Shown here in pieces: positions 16,764 to 23,123 of a stretch of DNA of 31,547 nucleotides. The position numbers and the translations under genes were made by a program. The DNA lies in contig CAMLHT010000003.1 in assembly GCA_946479895.1 (NCBI GenBank), positions 1 to 31,547 on the forward strand. The letters run 5' to 3'. The notes beneath the pieces were generated by a model that worked only from the letters and a program-made list of their open reading frames with translations, had not been told where the DNA came from and searched no databases. Numbering within the stretch: position 1 is the stretch's first letter; each line of letters starts with the position of its first letter. The DNA comes from an uncultured Gemmatimonadota bacterium. Lineage in GTDB: Bacteria; Gemmatimonadota; Gemmatimonadetes; Gemmatimonadales; Gemmatimonadaceae.

Positions 16764-16792
16764 AGTATATCACGGCAGATACCTTGACACAA
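16764..16792 (-). promoter_or_regulatory. crtI promoter with imperfect dyad
   Basis: On the minus strand TTGTGT (16787-16792) and TATACT (16764-16769, 5 of 6 consensus bases) are 17 bp apart, and the ATG follows 7 nt later. An imperfect inverted repeat (TGTC-x-AAG...TATC arms around ACGGCA) overlies it. The GTG-N2-ATACT end is shared with the idi promoter. Confidence 0.55.
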
Positions 16793-16812
16793 TATGGAAT
16801 TCCCGTCACTTT
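16784..16812 (+). promoter_or_regulatory. Candidate cruF-crtB promoter
   Basis: A perfect -35 TTGACA (16784-16789) is followed 17 bp later by CACTTT (16807-16812), and the ATG at 16820 is 7 nt further on. The -10 is poor but the spacing is exact. The -35 overlaps that of crtI on the opposite strand, so one regulator could control both directions. Confidence 0.35.
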
Positions 16813-16819
16813 TCGCCTC

Positions 16820-17653
16820 ATGACCTCGACAAGGGCGGACAGGATCGCGCTGGCGGCCGATCGAGCGGGCATCGCCAGCCTCTACGGAATCGCCATCGCT
16901 TCAGTGGTGGGCTTCGGAGTCTTCCGGGCCTGGCCGCAGCTGCTGGCCACCATCCCGAACGCCGCCGCGGTCTATCCGCGCGCTTTCGAATTCTTTCCGC
17001 GCGCGCAGATCCTCCTCGCGTTCGGAATCCTGGCCGTCTACCTCACCCGCCAGGTCGGCCGTCGCTGGATCGTCCCGTTCATCGCCGTCTACCTGCTGAG
17101 CCTCGGAAGCGAGCTCGCGGGGACGACCGTCGGGCTGCCGTTCGGCCCCTATCGGTACACGGAAGCCCTCGGCGCGAAGTGGTTCGGCCACGTGCCGGTG
17201 CTGATCCCGATGAGCTGGTTCCTGATGGCGCTGCCGTCGTTCGCGCTCGCCAGCGCCGGTCATCGCACCTCCCGGATGGCCCGCATCGTCATCGGCTCGC
17301 TCATCCTCCTCGCGTGGGACCTGTCCCTCGATCCGGCGATGAGCGCGGCGACGGCGTTCTGGGTCTGGGGAGAGCAGGGCGCCTACTACGGCATGCCCTG
17401 GCTGAACCTGTTCGGCTGGTTCGTCACCGGTCTCGCGATCATGGTCGCGTTTTCCGCCCTAGGCGTCGACCGATGGACGTCGCGATTGTCGCCTCGGTGG
17501 CTCATCGCATACTACGGCGCCAACCTCGCGCTTCCGGTCGGCCTTGCCGCGATCGCCGGGATGTGGATTGCCCTCGCGGCCACGGTCGTCGCGCTCGGAG
17601 CGTGCTGGGCGCTCGTCGGTCACCGCCGCGCGGTCGGGCGCGCCATCGCATGA
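16820..17653 (+). CDS. cruF: Carotenoid biosynthesis membrane protein, CruF-like (PF04240, carotenoid hydratase)
   Basis: This is a 277-residue protein with about seven membrane segments. It carries the conserved blocks of the PF04240 family: SELAGTTVGLPFGPYRYT, GHVPVLIPMSWFLM, AWDLSLDPAMSA, and WVWGEQGAYYGMPWLNLFGW. CruF proteins add water at the C-1',2' end of carotenes (gamma-carotene 1'-hydroxylase in Cyanobacteria and Deinococcus; bisanhydrobacterioruberin hydratase in haloarchaea), giving a tertiary hydroxyl that is often glycosylated. The start ATG at 16820 is 7 nt after a possible -10; an in-frame ATG at 16757 would add 21 residues and would run over the crtI promoter. Its stop overlaps the crtB start (ATGA at 17650-17653). 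The product likely acts on lycopene- or gamma-carotene-type substrates made by CrtB/CrtI. Confidence 0.88.
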   Translation: MTSTRADRIALAADRAGIASLYGIAIASVVGFGVFRAWPQLLATIPNAAAVYPRAFEFFPRAQILLAFGILAVYLTRQVGRRWIVPFIAVYLLSLGSELAGTTVGLPFGPYRYTEALGAKWFGHVPVLIPMSWFLMALPSFALASAGHRTSRMARIVIGSLILLAWDLSLDPAMSAATAFWVWGEQGAYYGMPWLNLFGWFVTGLAIMVAFSALGVDRWTSRLSPRWLIAYYGANLALPVGLAAIAGMWIALAATVVALGACWALVGHRRAVGRAIA

Positions 17654-18672
17654 ACGGCGTCCCGGGGATCTCGGCTGCCGGCGCCTACATGGCGAGCCAT
17701 AGCCGGTCGTTCCGTTTCGCGACGCTGCTGCTGGGCGCGGCGGAACGGGGACGCATCGAGCGGGTGTACGCGTGGTGCCGCCACACCGATAACATCGTCG
17801 ACGCCCCGTCGACCCCCGGATCGGTGGAGGACATCGATGCCGCTCTCGACGACTGGCTCTGGGATTCCAGCGCGGCGTACGACGGACACGACACCGGCAT
17901 GCCGATGCTCGACGCCGTCATGGCGGACCTTCGGCTGTCCGGCGGATCGTTCGGCTACCCGCAGGCGCTCATTCGCGGCGTGCGGTCCGACCTCCGGTTC
18001 CGTCAGTTCGAGACCATGGACGAGCTGCGCGGATACACCTACGACGTCGCATCGGTCGTCGGCCTCTGGCTCTGCGCGCTTCACGGCGTCCGCGACCCCT
18101 GGATGCTCGACCGCGCCGCTGCCCTCGGTCACGCCATGCAGCTCACCAACATCCTGCGCGACGTGGGTGAGGACATGCAGGCCGGCCGCGTCTACCTGCC
18201 GCTCGACCTCATGCAGGCGCACGGCGTGACGATGCTCGACCTCTACGAGATGCGGGCAGGCCGACGCCCGATCACCTGCGGATACCGGGCGCTGATGGAA
18301 GACCTGATCGCCCGCGCCGATGCGGACTATCGATTCGCCGCCGAGGCGATCCCCCTGCTCCCGCGCGAATTCGGAAGGTCCGTGGCCGTGGCGGCCGCGA
18401 TCTATGCCGACATCCACGAATCGCTCCGCGCCAACGGCTACGACAACTTCAACCGGCGCGCCCGCACCACCACCTGGCGGAAGGTCGTCCTCGCGGTGCG
18501 CTCACTCCGCCGGCCGCGGCAGCGACCCGTTCACGAGGAACTGCTCGCGGCCGAACGCAAACCGCTCGGCGCGAAAGTAATCGCGTTTCGCAATCTCCAC
18601 TCGCCCCGTGTGGGCGATGCAGTGCCAGGTCTGCAGCTCGCGCGGCTTCGATCCCTCGAACGCCCCCGGTGA
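17650..18672 (+). CDS. crtB: Phytoene synthase
   Basis: This is a 340-residue squalene/phytoene synthase that condenses two GGPP (or FPP) into phytoene, the first committed carotenoid step. Both Mg2+-binding Asp motifs are present: RHTDNIVD (Asp47-Asp51) and NILRDVGED (Asp171-Asp175), plus YTYDVASVVGLWLC and GRVYLPLDLM. The conserved part ends around residue 285 (NFNRRARTTTWRKVV, then a basic RSLRRPRQRP). The last 57 codons (18502-18672) are read through the antisense strand of the RES toxin gene and look unlike any CrtB tail, suggesting loss of an original stop codon or late insertion of the toxin locus. It is coupled to cruF by the 4-nt overlap. Confidence 0.95.
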   Translation: MNGVPGISAAGAYMASHSRSFRFATLLLGAAERGRIERVYAWCRHTDNIVDAPSTPGSVEDIDAALDDWLWDSSAAYDGHDTGMPMLDAVMADLRLSGGSFGYPQALIRGVRSDLRFRQFETMDELRGYTYDVASVVGLWLCALHGVRDPWMLDRAAALGHAMQLTNILRDVGEDMQAGRVYLPLDLMQAHGVTMLDLYEMRAGRRPITCGYRALMEDLIARADADYRFAAEAIPLLPREFGRSVAVAAAIYADIHESLRANGYDNFNRRARTTTWRKVVLAVRSLRRPRQRPVHEELLAAERKPLGAKVIAFRNLHSPRVGDAVPGLQLARLRSLERPR

Positions 18673-19257
18673 GAAGACGGCGACGTTGATCCCATCCTCG
18701 GCATCGCGGGCGGAGGGATAGCGGATCAGCACCACGCCGGCGGAGCGCATGGCGGTTCCCAGCGCCTGCGTGGCCCGGTATCCGGTCCGGGAGGTGATGG
18801 CCTTCCGGTGCGCGGCGAAGGGTGGCCTCGTGAGGTCTATGCCCTTCATCGACCGGGCCCGCGCGCTGAAGGCCGTATGCTGCGTCGTGACCGTCCCGAG
18901 GTCGGCGCGTGATCCCTCGAGAAACAGCAGGCGATAGTAGGCGACCTCGGCGAACGCGGTGCGAAGGTCCTCCGAGCCGTACCAGATGCCCGGCTCGAAT
19001 CGCGACCCGAACCGCGAGCCGTGGCGGAGCGGAGGATACCGGAACGGCGTGGAGAGCAGGTAATGCATCCGGGCCGGCGCCCGGGCCGGCGGCTTCGATC
19101 GCTCGATGAGCCCCTCGAGCAGCATCTGCTCTTCGGCGGAATCGACGAGCTTTCGCGTGGAGAGCTGATGCTGAGCTTCGACCACCCGCCACGGCGTGAG
19201 CCGCAGCGGCCGGATCTCAGAGTCGCCCGCGCATCGCGTCCAGATACTGGACGACAT
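18502..19257 (-). CDS. RES-domain toxin (NAD+-degrading, type II toxin-antitoxin)
   Basis: This is a 251-residue protein of the RES family, whose characterised members deplete NAD+ by hydrolysis or phosphorolysis and are neutralised by Xre/MbcA-type antitoxins. The conserved Arg, Tyr, Glu and Ser positions are recognisable: RFGSRFEPGIWYGSEDLRTA, FAEVAYYR and VLIRYPSARD. The opening WRVVEAQHQLSTRKLVDS is typical. The ATG at 19257 overlaps the antitoxin gene by 41 bp; GTG 19185 is a possible later start. The 3' end overlaps crtB convergently by 171 bp. All the key residues appear intact, so I read it as functional. Confidence 0.92.
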   Translation of the reverse strand: MSSSIWTRCAGDSEIRPLRLTPWRVVEAQHQLSTRKLVDSAEEQMLLEGLIERSKPPARAPARMHYLLSTPFRYPPLRHGSRFGSRFEPGIWYGSEDLRTAFAEVAYYRLLFLEGSRADLGTVTTQHTAFSARARSMKGIDLTRPPFAAHRKAITSRTGYRATQALGTAMRSAGVVLIRYPSARDAEDGINVAVFSPGAFEGSKPRELQTWHCIAHTGRVEIAKRDYFRAERFAFGREQFLVNGSLPRPAE

Positions 19258-19591
19258 CGACGAGACCCTCCACCGTCATCATGCGTTCGACCGGGACGCC
19301 GCCGACGTGATCGTTGGGCGCGGCCAGCCACTCGCGGGCCCGCGCGTCGTCACCGCCGACGAGCGCATCGAGGCTCCGGTAGATCCGGAGAAAGAGGAGC
19401 GCCATCTCGCCCTCCTTCGAGTCCGGATCCAGCCCGCGCCGCCCCTGGAGCCGCGAAACCGATGCCTCGCTCGACCCGAGTATCCGCGCCAGCTGCCGGC
19501 TCCTGAGCCCGAGCCGCTCCGAGGCCGCCCGCGTGGCCTTCGCGAGAACGAGCGCCGGATCCGGCGCGGCGGCGGCTGATGGCCTTGGCAT
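19217..19591 (-). CDS. Xre/MbcA/ParS-family antitoxin
   Basis: This is a 124-residue protein. An N-terminal helix-turn-helix (about residues 24-50, LGLRSRQLARILGSSEASVSR) resembles the Xre-like DNA-binding part. The C-terminal toxin-binding domain has LFLRIYRSLDALVGGDDARAREWLAAPN and ends in GLVDVVQYLDAMRGRL, the usual DUF2384 pattern in which the C-terminus plugs the RES active site. It is upstream of and overlaps the toxin, the standard antitoxin-first order. It is probably autoregulated: the promoter spacer directly upstream is a perfect palindrome. The start ATG at 19591 is 8 nt after the TATTCT -10. Confidence 0.93.
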   Translation of the reverse strand: MPRPSAAAAPDPALVLAKATRAASERLGLRSRQLARILGSSEASVSRLQGRRGLDPDSKEGEMALLFLRIYRSLDALVGGDDARAREWLAAPNDHVGGVPVERMMTVEGLVDVVQYLDAMRGRL

Positions 19592-19599
19592 CAGCTGAA

Positions 19600-19628
19600 A
19601 GAATATGCACGTGAACTTTCACGTGCAA
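19600..19628 (-). promoter_or_regulatory. Antitoxin promoter and palindromic operator
   Basis: A perfect palindrome with arms TGCACGTGAA (19606-19615) and TTCACGTGCA (19618-19627) is separated by CT. On the minus strand it fills the 17-bp spacer between TTGCAC (19623-19628) and TATTCT (19600-19605), and the antitoxin ATG follows after 8 nt. A repressor here would block RNA polymerase directly, as expected for autoregulation by the antitoxin or toxin-antitoxin complex. Confidence 0.75.
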
Positions 19629-19638
19629 GGCAGGGCGG

Positions 19639-20616
19639 TCAGGCGGGAGACTTGCCGCCGGGTTGCACGAACCGCCAGCCGAACCGGCCCTTCACGCAGA
19701 GATTGCCGAGCGTGATCGCATTGTCCAGCGGCGACGTCGACTTCACGATCTCGCCGTCCTGCTCGTGCAGCGTCAGCGTGCAGCCCACGCCGCAATACGG
19801 ACAGATGGTGTCGATCGCCCGCTGGCGCGACTCGTCCCAGGTGCCGTCGGCCCGCATGTCGAACTCGGTCCGGGCCATCAGCGCGCCCGTCGGGCAGACC
19901 GCGATGCAGTTGCCGCAGTACACGCAGGCCGAGTCCGGGAGCGGCACCGCCAGCTCCGTGGAGATGCGGGCGTCGAATCCGCGGCCGGCCACCGCGATCG
20001 CGAACGTGTTCTGGTGGTCGGTGCCGCAGGCCTCGACGCACTTGTAGCAGAGGATGCACTTCGCGTAGTCCCGGACGTAGAGGTCGTTGTCGACCTTGAC
20101 CGGCTGCCGCACGGTGGCCGCGTAGCGGACGTCCGGCGACTCATGATGGCCTGGAATCGCCTCGTCACGCTGGCCCTCGGCAGCCGGGGGCGCGGGCGGT
20201 CCGTAGCGCTCCGGCTTCGCTCCGTATTCCTCCATCCACCGGCCGACCTCCGGAGTCGTCGACAAATCCACCGACGACGCCAGCATCTCGAGGATCATCT
20301 TCCGGCTGTGTCTCACCCGCTCGGAATCGGTCAGGACCTTCATGCCCGGTTCGACCGCCCGCGAGCAGGCGGGCGCCAGCACCCGGGCCCCCTCCACCTC
20401 GACGACGCAGATGCGGCACACGTTCACCGGATGCAGCGTCTCGAGAAAGCAGAGGGTGGGGATTTCCTTACCCAGCGTCCGGCACGCCGCGAGGATGGTG
20501 GTCCCCTCCGGAACGGAGACGGCTTCGCCGTCGATCGTCAGGTCGATCCGGACCTTCGGGGCAGCGGCGCGCGAGAGCTGGACGAACGGCGCGGGCGTGA
20601 GCGGCGGGGCGGTCAT
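19639..20616 (-). CDS. Formate dehydrogenase alpha subunit, iron-sulfur N-terminal half (separate polypeptide)
   Basis: This is a 325-residue protein equivalent to the N-terminal third of FdsA/FdhA-type formate dehydrogenases. The order is: a [2Fe-2S] plant-ferredoxin-like domain (about residues 22-100, Cys in PTLCFLETLHPVNVCRIC and LAPAC), a linker, two [4Fe-4S] motifs CILCYKCVEAC and CVYCGNCIAVCP (about residues 195-250), then the [4Fe-4S] motif of the molybdopterin domain CPYCGVGC...LCVKGRFGW (about residues 278-315). The chain stops there, just where a fused enzyme would continue into the catalytic region, which is instead encoded at 23124-25094. I see no DCxxC-type cysteines between the first two parts. 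The ATG at 20616 follows a TAACTT (TAnnnT) hexamer by 6 nt, so it probably has its own promoter. It should carry electrons between the catalytic subunit and the NuoEF-like diaphorase. Confidence 0.85.
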   Translation of the reverse strand: MTAPPLTPAPFVQLSRAAAPKVRIDLTIDGEAVSVPEGTTILAACRTLGKEIPTLCFLETLHPVNVCRICVVEVEGARVLAPACSRAVEPGMKVLTDSERVRHSRKMILEMLASSVDLSTTPEVGRWMEEYGAKPERYGPPAPPAAEGQRDEAIPGHHESPDVRYAATVRQPVKVDNDLYVRDYAKCILCYKCVEACGTDHQNTFAIAVAGRGFDARISTELAVPLPDSACVYCGNCIAVCPTGALMARTEFDMRADGTWDESRQRAIDTICPYCGVGCTLTLHEQDGEIVKSTSPLDNAITLGNLCVKGRFGWRFVQPGGKSPA

Positions 20617-20622
20617 GATCGG

Positions 20623-20628
20623 AAGTTA
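20623..20628 (-). promoter_or_regulatory. -10-like hexamer directly before the iron-sulfur subunit gene
   Basis: TAACTT on the minus strand (TAnnnT pattern) lies 6 nt before the ATG at 20616, consistent with a leaderless start and with this gene being transcribed apart from the upstream NuoEF gene. No clear -35. Confidence 0.3.
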
Positions 20629-20718
20629 TTGGCCGTGAGGCGCGGGAGCCACCAGGGGCCGTGCACGGGAATTGCTGCCCTCACGGTTCCTGAACACGAT
20701 CCTCCAGCCCCGACATCC

Positions 20719-21177
20719 GTGCCGAAGAAAGAAAGCAACGATCCCCGCCAGCAGCTCATCGAGAGCCTGAACGACGACCTTTCGCGCGAGTACCAGGCGA
20801 TCATCGCCTACGTGGTGTACTCCCAGGCCCTCAAGGGCGCGCAGTACATGCAGATCGCGAAGGAGCTCGAGGTGCACGCGGCCGAAGAGCTCCAGCACGC
20901 GCTCACCATCGCCAAGCAGATCGACTACCTCGGCGGTGAGATCACGGCGACGCCGAAGCCCGTGAAGACGTCCGACGACAACAAGACGATGCTGCGGTTC
21001 GACCTCGAGAACGAGGCCGTCACAATCCGCGCCTACCGCGAGCGCGTCCGGCAGTGCGAGGCGCTGGGAGAGTTCGCGATCGCCGAGCACATTCGCGAGA
21101 TCCTGCTCAACGAGCAGGACCACCTGATCGAGCTCGCCACCGCCCTCGGCGAGGATCCGCCGAACCTGTCGGAGTAG
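20719..21177 (+). CDS. Ferritin-like (bacterioferritin/ferroxidase) protein
   Basis: This is a 152-residue four-helix bundle protein. All six ferroxidase-type ligands can be placed: Glu24 (LSREYQAIIAY), Glu57-xx-His60 (AAEELQHAL), a Glu in DLENEAV (about residue 94) and Glu127-xx-His130 (LNEQDHLIEL). It would oxidise Fe2+ and store iron or supply it to clusters. A heme-ligand Met at the bacterioferritin position is not obvious to me, so subfamily assignment is open. The start is GTG 20719 (MPKKESNDPRQQ...); no strong ribosome-binding site is seen. It is read opposite to the formate dehydrogenase genes and sits between two of them, separating the iron-sulfur subunit from the rest of the operon; its stop is 2 bp from the convergent NuoEF stop. 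Confidence 0.85.
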   Translation: MPKKESNDPRQQLIESLNDDLSREYQAIIAYVVYSQALKGAQYMQIAKELEVHAAEELQHALTIAKQIDYLGGEITATPKPVKTSDDNKTMLRFDLENEAVTIRAYRERVRQCEALGEFAIAEHIREILLNEQDHLIELATALGEDPPNLSE

Positions 21178-21179
21178 GC

Positions 21180-23087
21180 CTAGCGCACCGCGCCGAAGAC
21201 CCCGAGGCGGTGGATCGCCGATTCCACCGCCGCGTAGGCCGTCTGTCCCAGGCCGCAGATCGACGCGTCGTTCATCTGCAGCCCCACCTCGTGCATGAGC
21301 GCCACCTCGGCGGCAACCCCGCCACGGGTGGCGCCCTTCACGATCCGGTGGAGCGCCTCCTCCTGTCGCACGGTGCCCACGCGACACGGGACGCACTGGC
21401 CGCAGGACTCGTCGCGGAAGAAGGCCGCGATGCGAAGGACGATCGCCTTCATGTCGACGGTATCGTCGAACACCATGATGACGCCCGACCCCAGCGTCGC
21501 CTTCGCCGCGCGAACGCCCTCGAACGTGAGCGGGATGTCCAGCTCGTCGGGACGCACGAACACGCCCGCGGCGCCGCCGAGGAGCACGGCCTGGATCGCG
21601 CGGCCGGGCTCCACGCCACCCGCGAGCTCGATGAGCTGGCGCAGTGTCGCGCCGAATTCGACCTCGTAGGTCCCCGGCCGCCGGACGTTTCCGCTCAGGC
21701 AGAAGAGCTTCGTGCCGGTCGACATCCCGCCGGCGCCCACGCGGGCGAAGGCCGCTCCTCCCATCGTGACGATGTGCGGCACGTTGGCGAGCGTCTCCAC
21801 GTTGTTGACGACGGTCGGCTTGCCGAAGAGGCCGGCCTGCACCGGGAAGGGCGGCTTGTTGCGCGGCTCGCCCCGGTAGCCCTCGATGGAATTGAAGATC
21901 GCCGTCTCTTCCCCGCAGATGTACGCGCCGGCGCCGCGCCGGATCTCGATGTCGAAGTTCACGTGCCGCCCGAGGATGTTCTCTCCGAGCAGCCCGGCGC
22001 GTCGCGCTTCGTCGATCGCGTGCTGCATTCGCGCGGTGCCCAGCGGATACTCGCCGCGAATGTACAGGAACCCCTTTTCACATCCGGTGGCGAACGCCGC
22101 GACCGTCATCGCCTCGACGACGGCGAAGGGATCGCCCTCGAGCAGCACGCGGTCCTTGAACGTGCCCGGCTCCGATTCGTCGGCGTTGCAGATCAGGTAG
22201 CGCTGGCGGACGGGCTGCGACGCCACGGCGGCCCACTTGCGGCCGGTGGGAAACGCGGCGCCACCGCGGCCCATCAGCTTCGAGTCCGTGACCTCGGCGA
22301 TCACGCCGTCGGCGCCCATGTCGAGCGCGCGTGAGAGGGCCGCATAGCCGCCGGCCGCGCGGTATGCCTCGAGCGATTCCGGATCCACGGCGCCGACCCG
22401 CTGGAGCAGCCGGAGCGAATGAACCACCGGCGCCGCCACCTGCGTCACGCCGACGAAGTGATAGTCGCGATCGCGAAGCACCTCGGGCGCGTTCCGGACG
22501 TAATCCGCGGCGCCCTCGGGCGTGATCGCCGCGATGAGCGTGTCGAACCCGCCGCCCTCCTGGGCGATCTGGATGAACGCGGCCGGCGCATGGTCGCACA
22601 TGCCGAGGCACGGCGACCGCATCCACGTCATGCTGTCGCCGTCGACCTGCACGGCATCGCCGTGTGGCCCATGGGCGTGGGCCGGGCCGGCCGATTGCTC
22701 GAGTGCCGCGCACACCTTGTCGGCTCCACGCGCCTTGCAGCCGATGTCGTCGCAGACGTGCAGCACGCCCCGGGGGCGCGGCGTCGTCGCCAGCAGCGCG
22801 TAGAAGGTCGCCACGCCCCAGGCGTCGGCCGGCGGGACGTTCAGCCGCTCGCAGACGTAGTCCATCGCGCCTTCGCTGATCCACCCGATGCGCGCCTGGA
22901 CCGCCTGGAGCGCCGGCAACAGCAGGTGGCGTCGCGCCCGGACGGCGGCGCCGGCATAGCCGACGTGGCCTTCGCGAGGGTCGGTGCGCTCACCGCCCTC
23001 CCACTGGGACTGGGGAGGGCCGAGCAGCGCGTCGACGGCCGCCTTCTCCTCCGGGCTGGCCGGGGCCTCGATCAGTTTTATGTCCAT
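21180..23087 (-). CDS. NuoE-NuoF fusion: NAD(H)-reacting subunit of formate dehydrogenase
   Basis: This is a 635-residue fusion. The N-terminal about 190 residues are NuoE/FdsG-like, with the [2Fe-2S] cysteines in CDDIGCKARG and SPCLGMCDHAP. The rest is NuoF/FdsB-like: GRGGAAFPTGRKW (about residue 272) for NADH/FMN binding, CNADESEPGTFKDR, GAGAYICGEETAIFNSIEG, and the C-terminal [4Fe-4S] motif ESCGQCVPCR with a later Cys in SICGLGQ. It would pass electrons from formate oxidation to NAD+ (or the reverse). The ATG at 23087 has CGGAG about 7 nt upstream and begins 36 nt after the catalytic subunit's stop, so the two are cotranscribed. It could in principle serve another complex, but the flanking formate dehydrogenase parts make that unlikely. 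Confidence 0.93.
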   Translation of the reverse strand: MDIKLIEAPASPEEKAAVDALLGPPQSQWEGGERTDPREGHVGYAGAAVRARRHLLLPALQAVQARIGWISEGAMDYVCERLNVPPADAWGVATFYALLATTPRPRGVLHVCDDIGCKARGADKVCAALEQSAGPAHAHGPHGDAVQVDGDSMTWMRSPCLGMCDHAPAAFIQIAQEGGGFDTLIAAITPEGAADYVRNAPEVLRDRDYHFVGVTQVAAPVVHSLRLLQRVGAVDPESLEAYRAAGGYAALSRALDMGADGVIAEVTDSKLMGRGGAAFPTGRKWAAVASQPVRQRYLICNADESEPGTFKDRVLLEGDPFAVVEAMTVAAFATGCEKGFLYIRGEYPLGTARMQHAIDEARRAGLLGENILGRHVNFDIEIRRGAGAYICGEETAIFNSIEGYRGEPRNKPPFPVQAGLFGKPTVVNNVETLANVPHIVTMGGAAFARVGAGGMSTGTKLFCLSGNVRRPGTYEVEFGATLRQLIELAGGVEPGRAIQAVLLGGAAGVFVRPDELDIPLTFEGVRAAKATLGSGVIMVFDDTVDMKAIVLRIAAFFRDESCGQCVPCRVGTVRQEEALHRIVKGATRGGVAAEVALMHEVGLQMNDASICGLGQTAYAAVESAIHRLGVFGAVR

Positions 23088-23123
23088 GCGGTCTCCGTCA
23101 TCCCGGCGCGCGAGATGACAATT

